This document shows positions 1 through 8,500 of a stretch of 41,514 bases of DNA, one piece after another (position 1 is the stretch's first letter; the number at the start of each line of letters is the position of its first letter). The notes beneath the pieces are model-generated. The model did no database searches, was not told the origin of the DNA, and was given only the letters and a program-made list of their open reading frames with translations. This DNA comes from CAYQDF01 sp964416175 (GTDB lineage Bacteria > Chloroflexota > Anaerolineae > Anaerolineales > UBA4823). Both the position numbers and the translations under genes were made by a program. The DNA is taken from contig CAYQDF010000018.1 of assembly GCA_964416175.1 (NCBI GenBank), positions 1-41,514 on the forward strand. Reading direction: 5' to 3'.

Positions 1-55
1 GGCTTCTGCCAGCTGATTTACAGTCAGCCCCCTTTGGCCACTTGGGTAACCGCCC
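1..55 (-). tRNA. tRNA-Tyr(GTA), 5' part, cut by the window start
   Basis: Read on the minus strand, the 5' half of a class II tRNA is visible: acceptor strand GGGCGGT (55-49), TA, D-arm, anticodon stem GCTGA/TCAGC around the loop CTGTAAA (23-17, anticodon GTA at 21-19), then the start of a long variable arm that can pair GGC-AGAA-GCC (10-1). A long variable arm with a GTA anticodon is typical of bacterial tRNA-Tyr. The T-arm and 3' acceptor strand lie outside the window. It follows tRNA-Thr on the same strand, a pairing known from tRNA clusters near tuf. Confidence 0.9.
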
Positions 56-63
56 GTGCAATA

Positions 64-146
64 TTGTTGATTTTTGATTTCAGATTGTTGATTGAAGTAT
101 ATTTCTTGGAATTACACAAATCAGCAATCGAAAATCAGCCATCCTT
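64..146. repeat. Imperfect inverted repeat / GATT-rich low-complexity spacer
   Basis: The spacer between the two tRNA genes holds TTGATT-type words on the left (about 64-93) and their complement, AATCAGCAATCGAAAATCAGCC-like, on the right (about 118-140). The arms are imperfect and separated by an AT-rich loop. It could be a processing or terminator structure or a dispersed repeat. I see no ORF worth calling here. Confidence 0.4.
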
Positions 147-148
147 AG

Positions 149-220
149 AGCCGACGATGGGAATCGAACCCATAACCTACCACTTACAAGGCGGTTGCTC
201 TACCGTTGAGCTACGCCGGC
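149..220 (-). tRNA. tRNA-Thr(TGT)
   Basis: The minus strand folds as a full cloverleaf. The acceptor GCCGGCG pairs with CGTCGGC (one G-T). The D-arm is GCTC/GAGC, the anticodon stem ACCGC/GTGGT has loop CTTGTAA (anticodon TGT), and the T-arm is ATGGG-TTCGATT-CCCAT. The discriminator base is T, and no CCA is encoded. It lies 73 bp downstream of rlmB and upstream of tRNA-Tyr, and has its own promoter-like sequence just upstream. Confidence 0.95.
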
Positions 221-254
221 GCGGTTCACTGACCCTGGTCAGAGGGCGAAAGGC

Positions 255-283
255 ATTATACCAGAGGCTATTCGCTGGGGCAA
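255..283 (-). promoter_or_regulatory. Promoter of the tRNA-Thr/tRNA-Tyr genes
   Basis: On the minus strand there is TTGCCC (283-278), a 17-bp spacer and TATAAT (260-255), preceded by TG one base away (extended -10 TGGTATAAT). The predicted start is about 28 nt upstream of the tRNA-Thr 5' end. A short palindrome, CTGACC-CT-GGTCAG (229-242), lies in the leader. The match is close to sigma-70 consensus, so the tRNAs are probably transcribed independently of rlmB. Confidence 0.7.
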
Positions 284-293
284 GACGGAAATC

Positions 294-1031
294 CTATTGA
301 TAACCCCTTGCACCCCACGCCAGGTAGAGAGAGATCGACCCCGCGACGGCGGCGTTGAGCGATTCTATCCTCCCGCGCATCGGCAGGCGCACGAGAAAAT
401 CACAGGACCGCCGAACCAGTGGGCGAAGCCCTTCCCCTTCTCCTCCGACCACCAAGGCCAGGGGCCCGCTCAAGTCTACCGCGCCCGGCGGTTGAGCTTC
501 CTCGCCTGCTTCGAGACCAGCGACCCAGATCCCGGCCTCCTTAAGGCGTTCAATCGCCTGGGTCAGGTTGGTCTGGGCGATGAGCAGGTGCTCGCAGGCG
601 CCAGAGGAAGCGCTGACCACCGCCGGGGTGACCAGCGCGGTCCGCCTGAAGGGCAGCAGCACACCGTGTGCACCGACGGCTTCCGCCGTCCGCAGCAGCG
701 TCCCCAGGTTCTGTGGGTCCTGCAGGGTGTCCAGGACCAGGATCAAAGGCGGTTCGGCCCGCGCCTTCGCCAGGTCCAGGATTTGTGTGAGATCCGCATA
801 GGGGTAGGCGCTCGCCTCCAGGGCTACGCCCTGGTTGCCGGGATGGATCGCCTCCAGCCGGGGGCGCGGAACCCGCTCCACGGGGAGGCGCAGGAGGCTG
901 CATATGCGCAGTATCTCGTGGAGGCGGCCTTTCTCCTGTGCGCCTTGCGCCACCAGCAGCCGGAAGGTATGCCTGCGCCCGGCGCGGAGGGTCTCAAAGA
1001 CCGGGTTTCGCCCGTAGAGCCATTCTTTCAA
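294..1031 (-). CDS. rlmB: 23S rRNA 2'-O-methyltransferase, RlmB/TrmH (SPOUT) family
   Basis: This 245-aa protein has the RlmB layout. An N-terminal substrate-binding part (MKEWLYGRNPVFETLRAG, to about residue 75) is followed by a SPOUT domain with the three family motifs: LDTLQDPQNLGTLLRTAEA near 100-118, LALVVGGEGEGL near 191-202, and LPMRGRIESLNAAVAGSI near 216-233. Family members methylate the 2'-O of a 23S rRNA guanosine (G2251 in E. coli) using SAM. The start is TTG at 1031, preceded by a GGGGGAAGG-like ribosome-binding sequence. It begins 9 bp after the cysS stop, so the two are probably co-transcribed, as in many Gram-positive bacteria. The sequence is complete. A related TrmH-type target cannot be excluded from sequence alone. 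Confidence 0.9.
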   Translation of the reverse strand: MKEWLYGRNPVFETLRAGRRHTFRLLVAQGAQEKGRLHEILRICSLLRLPVERVPRPRLEAIHPGNQGVALEASAYPYADLTQILDLAKARAEPPLILVLDTLQDPQNLGTLLRTAEAVGAHGVLLPFRRTALVTPAVVSASSGACEHLLIAQTNLTQAIERLKEAGIWVAGLEAGEEAQPPGAVDLSGPLALVVGGEGEGLRPLVRRSCDFLVRLPMRGRIESLNAAVAGSISLYLAWGARGYQ

Positions 1032-1040
1032 CCCTTCCCC

Positions 1041-2403
1041 CTATCCCCTGCTCCTGAAGCGCCAGCTGGTCCCCTCTTTGCCGTCTTCCAACAGGACGCC
1101 CAGCTGCGCCAGCCGGTCGCGCACCATGTCGGAGAGCTGCCACAGCTTCTGCTTGCGCAGCTCAGACCGCACTTCAACCAGCAGTTCTACAAACGGGGCT
1201 GCTGGAGTTCCCATTACATCGGGTCGCTCCAGGTGTAGACCGAACACCCCTTCCGCCAGCTCGCACAAAACAGCCTGGGCTTTCGCGAGCGCTTCTGCGC
1301 TCACCCCGGCGTCGCGCGCCTGGTTGATCGCACGCACCAGGTCGAACAGATGCCCCAATGCCCCGGCAGTGTTGAAATCATCGTCCATGGCCTCCAGGAA
1401 ACCCTGCTTTGAGGCAGCGACCTGGTTGCCAAGCGCATTTTCCGCATCGATAGCCGGGGCGACAGCCGGCTCTGCCGGGCGCAGCGCTGAACGCAGCCGC
1501 TCAAGGCTTCGCTCAGCCTGCCCAATCACCTCTTCGTTAAATATCAGCGGGCTCCGGTAGCTGGAGTTCAACACCATCAAGCGCAGGACATCTGGTTCGT
1601 GCTCCGCCAGGAATTCCTCGATGGAGACGATATTGCCGAGCGACTTGGACATCTTTTCCCCTGAAAACTGCATCAGGCCATTGTGGACCCAATAGCGAAC
1701 AAAGGGTTTGCCGGTCAGGCTTTCGGTCTGGGCGATCTCGTTCTCGTGGTGGGGGAAGATGAGTTCGTTGCCCCCGCCGTGGATATCGATCTGGTCGCCC
1801 AGGTAGCGCCGGCTCATTGCCGAGCACTCGATGTGCCAGCCGGGTCGCCCGGGTCCCCAGGGGCTTTCCCACGAAGGTTCTCCGGGCTTGGAAGCCTTCC
1901 ACAGAGCAAAGTCCATGGGGTGCTTCTTCCGTTCGTCGACCTCTACCCGGGCTCCAGCCATCATCTCATCGGTTTTCCTGCCTGAGAGCTTGCCGTAATC
2001 GGGATCGCTGTTCACCTGGAAATAGACGTCGCCGTCAACGACATAGGCGTGGCCGCTCGCGATCAGGTCCGATACCATCGAAATGATGTACTCAATCTCC
2101 TGGGAAGCGCGTGGATAGACAGTCGCCGGGAGGATGTTCAAGTCCTGGAGGTGGCGCCCATATTCCTCGNNNNNNNNNNATCTTGTCCTCGACATCGGTG
2201 ACGTTCATGACGTGGCGGACCTGGTAGCCGCGGTATTCCAGATAGCGACGGATCAGGTCGTAGACCAGGCTGGACATGGCGTGACCGACGTGGGCTTTAT
2301 CGTACACCGTCGGACCGCAGACGTACATCAGGACCTGACCGGGCTGGACAGTCTCGAATGGTTCTTTCCGGCGTGTGAGGGTATTATAGATGACCAAAGA
2401 CAT
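1041..2403 (-). CDS. cysS: Cysteinyl-tRNA synthetase, interrupted by an assembly gap
   Basis: Class I aminoacyl-tRNA synthetase that charges tRNA-Cys. The N-terminal piece (ATG at 2403) has the zinc ligand Cys29 (MYVCGPTVYD) and the HIGH motif as HVGH (38-41), and runs to DVEDK. The C-terminal piece carries the other zinc ligands (IECSAMS, PHHENEIAQ), the KMSKS motif (GEKMSKSLGN) and the DALR-like anticodon-binding end. The ten Ns at 2170-2179 separate the pieces, which are in different frames as printed. Without the Ns, 1353 bases remain (451 codons), so the true gap must be a multiple of 3. Alignment in memory to E. coli CysS suggests about 19 missing codons. The gene is therefore most likely intact, not frameshifted. 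It lies between the YacL-like gene and rlmB. Confidence 0.93.
2170..2179. other. Scaffold gap (10 N) of wrong length inside cysS
   Basis: Ten consecutive N bases replace the stretch between DVEDK and EEYGRHLQDLNIL of CysS. The placeholder length is not compatible with one reading frame; about 57 bp would be. Confidence 0.95.
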
Positions 2404-2420
2404 GCCTCGCCTTCCCGAAT

Positions 2421-3470
<1,050 letters not shown>

Positions 3471-3888
3471 GGTGAAAACTCCTGAATGAAAAGATAAATT
3501 CTGATGGACTGCGATCCAAGTGCAGAGAGTCTGTTTGTGCTCACCCCGTCTTTCCGCCCGGGGTTATGGGCCTGGCCCCCTGTCGGCTGCTGGTAGTGAC
3601 TGCAAGCCGGCGTTGACGAATGAATAATTAGATGATAAGAGCAGGCTGCACCTGGTCGACAGTCATCGGGAACACAGCCCACAACAAAAATGAGGATAAT
3701 AGAATAATAGGCAGCCGCTTCCCGAACTATCAAATATATTATACTATAAGGAATTTCCCGGCGATTGACCCCAGTTCCTGTAAGCCAAAACTTGCTTGAA
3801 AAGGATCACATCCCACTCGTCACTTCCGGTGGATGCTCTTGCCAGAGCGATACTTTCCCTTCGCTAATCATTCCTTCAGGAGTTCAAC
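3471..3888. other. 418-bp divergent intergenic region
   Basis: This separates the minus-strand YacL-cysS-rlmB operon from the plus-strand permease operon and must carry promoters for both. A TATAAT on the minus strand (3743-3738) sits in an AT-rich patch. I found no convincing -35 box, no plus-strand promoter, no riboswitch core and no T-box motif. Both flanking genes have a CAGGAGTT ribosome-binding sequence. The only ORF in it (3467-3733 minus) has no recognisable features. Confidence 0.6.
3738..3743 (-). promoter_or_regulatory. Possible -10 box for the YacL-cysS-rlmB operon
   Basis: A perfect TATAAT on the minus strand lies in an AT-rich run about 270 nt upstream of the YacL-like start. 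No good -35 is present at 16-18 bp, so this is weak. If used, the mRNA would have a long leader. Confidence 0.3.
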
Positions 3889-5901
3889 ATGGCCACACAC
3901 GCATTGACAGGCCACCACGGGATCACCGCGCAAGTCTATAAACGCCGGATCTGGGCGTGGACAATGTACGACTGGGCAAATTCTGCCTTCGCGACCACCA
4001 TCCTGGCCGCGGTCTTACCGATCTACTACAGCCAGGTAGCCGGTGCAACGCTGCCCAGTCCGGCGATTGCGACCGCGTACTGGAGCACCGGGTACAGCGT
4101 CTCGCTCTTGATCGCTGCCGTCATTTCCCCGATTCTGGGGACGGTTTCCGACATCATGCGCGGCAAGAAGCTGCTCCTTACCATCTTTGCCGGCATCGGC
4201 ATCCTGGGGACAGCGTTGCTCGTGCTCGTCGAGACAGGTGATTGGGTGCTCGCCTCCATATTAGCCATCGTCGGCCGGATTGGCTTCAGCGGCGCGAATG
4301 TGTTTTACGACGCCCTCCTCCCGCACGTCGCGAGGGAAGAGGACCGGGATCGGGTCTCGACCCGCGGTTACGCGATGGGCTACCTGGGAGGTGGGATCCT
4401 GTTGGCGATCAACGTGGTCATGATTATGCAGCTGCCCGGCACCTGGGGTCCGCGCCTGTCGTTTCTCAGCGTTGCTGTCTGGTGGGCAGTCTTTTCGATC
4501 CCCCTGCTCCTGCACGTCCCAGAACCTCCCGCAGCCACAGCGAAATTGGGCCCTGCGGAAAATGCCCTTACAGCCAGTTTCAAACGCCTGCACGAAACGT
4601 TGAAAGACATCAGCCAGTATCGGGAGCTGTTTAAATACCTGCTGGCCTTCCTGATTTACGTCGACGGGATAGGCACGATCATCGGCGTGGCCGCGATCTA
4701 CGGGGCGGAGCTCGGCTTTGGCAGCGTTGAGTTGATCCTGGCCCTCCTCCTGGTGCAGTTTGTGGGCATCCCATACAGTCTGATTTTTGGCCGCCTGCCA
4801 AGTGCGGGGGAAAAACGCAGGCCCTTTTACCTGGCGTTTGTGGTCTTTAACCTGGTCGCACTGCCGGTGATGGGGATTGCCGGATCGCGGTCCCTGCCCC
4901 CCGCGATCACAGGGGACCCTCCGCCGCCGTTCACCGCTACGGCGAAGGCAGTCGGTCAGGGAATATATCCAGCGAGCGATGCACGTCTGGTATTTTCCGG
5001 GGCCTGGGAAACCAGCCGCGTGCCTGCCGATATCCTGGGAACCGACAGAGACGCCGCTTACGCAACGTCTTCGGACCCTGGCGCAGTATTGGAGATGCGC
5101 TACAACGGGCAGAACCTCCAACTGACCTACAGCACCGGACCTGACCACGGAATCTGGGCAGTTGAACTGGATGGAGAACCCGCGATCGACCCGGATAGTG
5201 GAGATACATTGCGCATCAATGCTTATAACCCGACCGTTCGCTACGAAGTCAGCACGACGGTGCAGGCTGGCGCCGCCGGCGAGCACCTTCTGCGCCTGAT
5301 CAACACCGGCGAAAAGGATCCCGCCAGTCAGGGGTACATCATCACGGTCAGCCAGCTTGAAGTCCTGCCGCCTCTTCGGCAGAGCAACCTTGGCATGATC
5401 ATCGGGATGATCCTGGCAGTGGAAATCCTCGGCCTGCTGTTCGCTTACGTTTTGGGCAAGCCGCTGTTTTCAGGCATGGTTTCCCGGCTCGATACCAAGC
5501 GGAGCATCTTGCTCGCCCTGCTGGTTTACACGGTAATTGCCATCTGGGGCTTTTTTCTCAACTCGGTCATCGAGTTCTGGTGCCTGGCCTGGATGGTGGC
5601 AATCGTGCAGGGAGGGAGCCAGGCCCTGAGCCGTAGCCTGTTTGCCGGCATGTCGCCTGCAGCCAAGAGCGGCGAATTCTTCGGGCTGTTCGGGATCATG
5701 GAAAAGTTCTCGGCAGTCCTTGGGCCCCTGGTCTTCGCGTTTGCGGCCACCAACTTCGGCAGCAGCCGGCCGGCCATCCTCAGCATCATCGCCTTCTTCA
5801 TCGTGGGCGGCTACCTGCTCACCCGGGTGAACGTCGAAGAAGGACAAAGAGTCGCCCGAGCAGAGGATGCCAGGCTGTTAGGAGAGGCAGCTGCAGACTG
5901 A
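3889..5901 (+). CDS. UMF1/Atg22-like MFS permease with inserted extracytoplasmic domain
   Basis: 670 aa, against about 420-450 for usual UMF1 proteins. The N-terminal signature WTMYDWANSAFATTI (about 24-38) is typical of the UMF1 (Atg22-like) branch of the MFS. About six membrane helices (to about 210), a cytoplasmic loop and further helices follow. Residues about 338-502 then form a non-membrane insertion with beta-rich text (VLEMRYNGQNLQLTYSTG, GIWAVELDGEP), like a carbohydrate-binding or jelly-roll domain. The last helices resume at LGMIIGMILAVEIL. Atg22 exports amino acids from the yeast vacuole; bacterial substrates are unknown. The start ATG has AGGAG 7 bp upstream. It leads an operon with menG one base downstream. 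The MFS call is firm; the fold and role of the insertion are inferred. Confidence 0.85.
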   Translation: MATHALTGHHGITAQVYKRRIWAWTMYDWANSAFATTILAAVLPIYYSQVAGATLPSPAIATAYWSTGYSVSLLIAAVISPILGTVSDIMRGKKLLLTIFAGIGILGTALLVLVETGDWVLASILAIVGRIGFSGANVFYDALLPHVAREEDRDRVSTRGYAMGYLGGGILLAINVVMIMQLPGTWGPRLSFLSVAVWWAVFSIPLLLHVPEPPAATAKLGPAENALTASFKRLHETLKDISQYRELFKYLLAFLIYVDGIGTIIGVAAIYGAELGFGSVELILALLLVQFVGIPYSLIFGRLPSAGEKRRPFYLAFVVFNLVALPVMGIAGSRSLPPAITGDPPPPFTATAKAVGQGIYPASDARLVFSGAWETSRVPADILGTDRDAAYATSSDPGAVLEMRYNGQNLQLTYSTGPDHGIWAVELDGEPAIDPDSGDTLRINAYNPTVRYEVSTTVQAGAAGEHLLRLINTGEKDPASQGYIITVSQLEVLPPLRQSNLGMIIGMILAVEILGLLFAYVLGKPLFSGMVSRLDTKRSILLALLVYTVIAIWGFFLNSVIEFWCLAWMVAIVQGGSQALSRSLFAGMSPAAKSGEFFGLFGIMEKFSAVLGPLVFAFAATNFGSSRPAILSIIAFFIVGGYLLTRVNVEEGQRVARAEDARLLGEAAAD

Positions 5902-5902
5902 A

Positions 5903-6628
5903 ATGGGCAGGACCACCGATACAGATCCGGCCAGCGGCGGCGAACAGGCAGTCCGGATCCGGGAAATGTTCACTGACATCGCCCACCGCTACGACCTGAT
6001 GAACAGGTTGATGACAGCCGGTCGGGACGTTCACTGGCGGCAAGCGGTGATCCACAGGGCAGGCCTGCTCCCTCAAAACCGGATCCTTGACCTGGGTGCC
6101 GGCACAGGCGACCTGGCGCGAGAAGCCCTCCGCCAGCAGCCCGGCTGCCAGCCGGTGGCAGCTGATTTCACTCTGAAAATGATGCAAGTCGGCAAGGAAC
6201 GCACACCGGACTCACGTCTGGACTGGTGTGGGGCTGATGCCCTGCGCCTTCCATTCCCTGACGCGACCTTCGAGGCGGTAGTGTCGGGTTTCCTCTTGCG
6301 CAACGTCAGCGACCTGTCCGGTGCCCTGTATGAGCAATACCGGGTCCTCAAGCCCGGCGGCAGGATGGTCGCCCTGGACACCACCCGGCCAAAGAGGACC
6401 CCCCTTATGCCGCTCATTAATTTCCACCTGAACATTGTCATCCCAAACCTCGGGCGGCTGGTCACCGGTGTCCGGCAGGCCTATGTCTACCTGCCCGAAT
6501 CGACCAAAGCTTTCCTGGATGCAGAGGACCTGGCTGCGGCGATGACCGCAGTCGGATTCCACGGCGTCAGCTTCCGGCGGCTGATGTTCGGCACCATCGC
6601 AATCCATTGGGGGGAAAGGAAAGGATAA
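5903..6628 (+). CDS. menG: Demethylmenaquinone methyltransferase, MenG/UbiE family
   Basis: 241 aa, class I SAM methyltransferase. The family signature FTDIAHRYDLMNRLMTAG (23-40) precedes W45, and SAM motif I is ILDLGAGTGDLA (61-72). LRLPFPDATFEAVVSGFLLRNV and YRVLKPGGRMVALD are the later SAM-fold motifs. Family members methylate demethylmenaquinone to menaquinone, the last step of quinone synthesis, at the membrane surface. The neighbouring ubiX supports a quinone role, and no ubiquinone genes are seen, so menG fits better than ubiE. The ATG lies one base after the permease stop, which implies co-translation. Confidence 0.88.
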   Translation: MGRTTDTDPASGGEQAVRIREMFTDIAHRYDLMNRLMTAGRDVHWRQAVIHRAGLLPQNRILDLGAGTGDLAREALRQQPGCQPVAADFTLKMMQVGKERTPDSRLDWCGADALRLPFPDATFEAVVSGFLLRNVSDLSGALYEQYRVLKPGGRMVALDTTRPKRTPLMPLINFHLNIVIPNLGRLVTGVRQAYVYLPESTKAFLDAEDLAAAMTAVGFHGVSFRRLMFGTIAIHWGERKG

Positions 6629-6631
6629 AGG

Positions 6632-7222
6632 ATGCAAAGCGGTTCAAAATTGGACGCCAGCGATCGCAGGCTTGTCATCGGAATCACAGGAGCTTCGGGG
6701 GTGATCCTGGGCATCCGCTTGCTGGAAGTGGCAGGCCGGATTGGTCTGGAAACGCATCTCATCATCTCCCCGGCGGCACGCGCGACCATCGCCGCCGAGA
6801 CCGACTGGAAGGTGAGCGACGTGCTCAACCTGGCAGCGGCGACTTATAATCATTCCGACATCGGCGCCAGCCTGGCATCGGGATCCTTTTCCACGTTGGG
6901 CATGGTGATCATCCCATGCTCGATCAAGACCCTTTCAGCGGTCGCCAATTCTTATGCCGACGATTTGCTCACCCGCGCCGCCGATGTCACCCTCAAAGAA
7001 GGCCGCCCGCTGGCGCTGGTCGTGCGCGAGACGCCGCTCCACCGCGGCCACCTGCGGCTGATGAGCCTGGCTGCCGAAGCCGGCGCGATCATTTTTCCCC
7101 CAGTCCCGGCGTTCTACACCCGCCCCCAGAGCATCACGGAGCTCATCGACAACACCATCGGACGGGTATTGAAACGGATCGGCATCGACAATGAACTCTA
7201 TCTGAAATGGAAAGAAAAATGA
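6632..7222 (+). CDS. ubiX: Flavin prenyltransferase, UbiX/Pad1 family
   Basis: 196 aa, the usual UbiX length. The FMN-binding GITGASGV (17-24) opens the Rossmann-like fold. The PCSIKTLSAVANSYADDLLTRAADV segment and LVVRETPLHRGHLRLM are the conserved prenyltransfer and phosphate-binding parts. UbiX attaches a dimethylallyl group to FMN, making the prenylated cofactor of UbiD-type decarboxylases. No UbiD partner lies in this window. With menG 3 bp upstream, it may supply the futalosine-pathway decarboxylase (the MqnL/MqnM pair); this is inference. The stop overlaps the next start (ATGA). Confidence 0.9.
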   Translation: MQSGSKLDASDRRLVIGITGASGVILGIRLLEVAGRIGLETHLIISPAARATIAAETDWKVSDVLNLAAATYNHSDIGASLASGSFSTLGMVIIPCSIKTLSAVANSYADDLLTRAADVTLKEGRPLALVVRETPLHRGHLRLMSLAAEAGAIIFPPVPAFYTRPQSITELIDNTIGRVLKRIGIDNELYLKWKEK

Positions 7223-7740
7223 GGGATGCCTCCACACCCCTCCTGGATGATCTGGCGGTTCCTCCGGAGTTCACAGAATTTATTAAGATAACCACCATGA
7301 CGATCGCCACGGTTGGAGAAACCGGAGAGCCGCACGCCGCGGCGGTGTACTTCGCCAGCGACAAGCGGCTCAAGCTGTTTTTCTTCTCCAGTCCCGAAAG
7401 CGCACATACCCGCGATATCCTGGCTGATGCACGCGCCGCTGTGACCATCTATCCGGAGTGCCGCAGCTGGCAGGATATCCGCGGACTCCAGCTGCGGGGA
7501 ACAGTCCGTCAGCTCGCCCACGGTCCCGACTGGGAGCGAGCCTGGGAGATCTTCGCCGCCAAGTTTCCCTTCATCGCGGAGCTCCGACCGGTAGTTGCCA
7601 GCAACGAGTTTTATGTGTTCGAGCCGTTCTGGCTGCGGCTGATCGACAACCGCCTGGGGTTCGGTCACAAACAAGAATGGCGTCTGGAAGGCGGTTCTCT
7701 CGTTCCAACAGCCAGGTCCAGCGAGGGGAACCAGGCATAG
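7219..7740 (+). CDS. YhbP-like (UPF0306) split-barrel flavoprotein, PNPOx superfamily
   Basis: 173 aa from the ATG overlapping the ubiX stop (ATGA at 7219-7222); an ATG at 7207 in the same frame is possible but overlaps ubiX more. The body follows the pyridoxamine-phosphate-oxidase-like split barrel: TMTIATVGETGEPHAAAVYF, LKLFFFSSPESAHTRDI, then DIRGLQLRGTVRQL. The C-terminal NRLGFGHKQEW closely resembles the LGFGKKMIW of E. coli YhbP. YhbP-type proteins have no settled reaction; FMN or another flavin is the expected ligand. Its place directly after ubiX, an FMN-consuming enzyme, is suggestive but proves nothing. Confidence 0.75.
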   Translation: MRDASTPLLDDLAVPPEFTEFIKITTMTIATVGETGEPHAAAVYFASDKRLKLFFFSSPESAHTRDILADARAAVTIYPECRSWQDIRGLQLRGTVRQLAHGPDWERAWEIFAAKFPFIAELRPVVASNEFYVFEPFWLRLIDNRLGFGHKQEWRLEGGSLVPTARSSEGNQA

Positions 7741-7764
7741 CCGGGGAATCGTGAGGCCATCAAG

Positions 7765-8496
7765 GTGAAACGCGACTTAGAGAAGGCTGCTCTGCGCGGC
7801 GAGGCATCGTACGTCTGGCGTGCAGGCCAGAAGCGCCGATTGACGATGATCCTGGACGCGGCGGGTGAGCGGTCGAAGGGGCGCATCCTCGAAAATGGTT
7901 GTGGCATTGGCCTGTACCTGGAGCGTCTGGCTGCCGGCAGCCAAACGGCAATCGGCCTGGAGATCGACCTGGCGCGCGCCCGGGAAGCCAGGCAGCGCGT
8001 GCCGCATGTTACAGGAGGAGCAGGAGAGGCACTCCCTTTCCCCGACGAATGCTTTGATCTGATCCTGAGCCACGAAGTATTGGAGCACGTCCAGGATGAC
8101 CGGGCTTCGATCCTGGAAATGGTGCGCACCTTGAAACGGGGAGGCCGTCTGGTCGTGTTTACTCCCAACCGGGGTTACCCGTTCGAGACACACGGCATTT
8201 ACTGGCGGGGGGAATACCACTTCGGCAACATCCCCCTCATCAATTACCTGCCGCGCAGCCTGCGCGATCGCCTGGCCCCTCACGTGCGCGTCTACAGTTG
8301 GGGGGACATGGAAAGGCTGTTTGCCGGGCTCCCCGTGCGGTATGTCAGGCGCGCCGTGATCTTCGGCGCGTACGATAATATCATTTCCCGGCGGCCGGCT
8401 GTGGGACGGCTGCTGCGCACTCTCTTACAGGCCCTGGAAAAGACCCCTGCAAGGGTCTTTGGGCTTTCCCATTTTTGGGTGGTGGAGCGAGTGTGA
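7765..8496 (+). CDS. Class I SAM-dependent methyltransferase
   Basis: 243 aa starting at GTG, with GTGAGG (7751-7756) 8 bp upstream as ribosome-binding sequence. Motif I is ILENGCGIGLYLERL (41-55), followed by GLEIDLARAREA, GEALPFPDECFDLILSHEVLEHV and LKRGGRLVVFTPNRGYPFETHG, the Methyltransf_11 pattern. The C-terminal part has FGLSHFWVVERV. The substrate is not recognisable; lipids, quinones or glycans are all possible. It closes the permease-menG-ubiX operon (24-bp spacer) and faces a convergent methyltransferase gene 4 bp away. Confidence 0.75.
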   Translation: MKRDLEKAALRGEASYVWRAGQKRRLTMILDAAGERSKGRILENGCGIGLYLERLAAGSQTAIGLEIDLARAREARQRVPHVTGGAGEALPFPDECFDLILSHEVLEHVQDDRASILEMVRTLKRGGRLVVFTPNRGYPFETHGIYWRGEYHFGNIPLINYLPRSLRDRLAPHVRVYSWGDMERLFAGLPVRYVRRAVIFGAYDNIISRRPAVGRLLRTLLQALEKTPARVFGLSHFWVVERV

Positions 8497-8500
8497 TCCC

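Noticed and set aside
34..300. 88-aa plus-strand ORF
   Set aside because: It covers the tRNA-Thr gene and its promoter; the translation is low-complexity and unrelated to any protein.
297..1238. 313-aa plus-strand ORF opposite rlmB
   Set aside because: Shadow of the rlmB/cysS coding strand in high-GC DNA; the minus-strand protein has clear family motifs.
3471..3888. T-box or riboswitch in the leader of the YacL-cysS operon
   Set aside because: No T-box core (TGGNACCGCG) or known riboswitch signature was found by reading both strands.
4261..5286. 341-aa minus-strand ORF inside the permease gene
   Set aside because: Antisense shadow; Arg/Gly/Gln-rich text without motifs, and the plus frame is a clear membrane protein.
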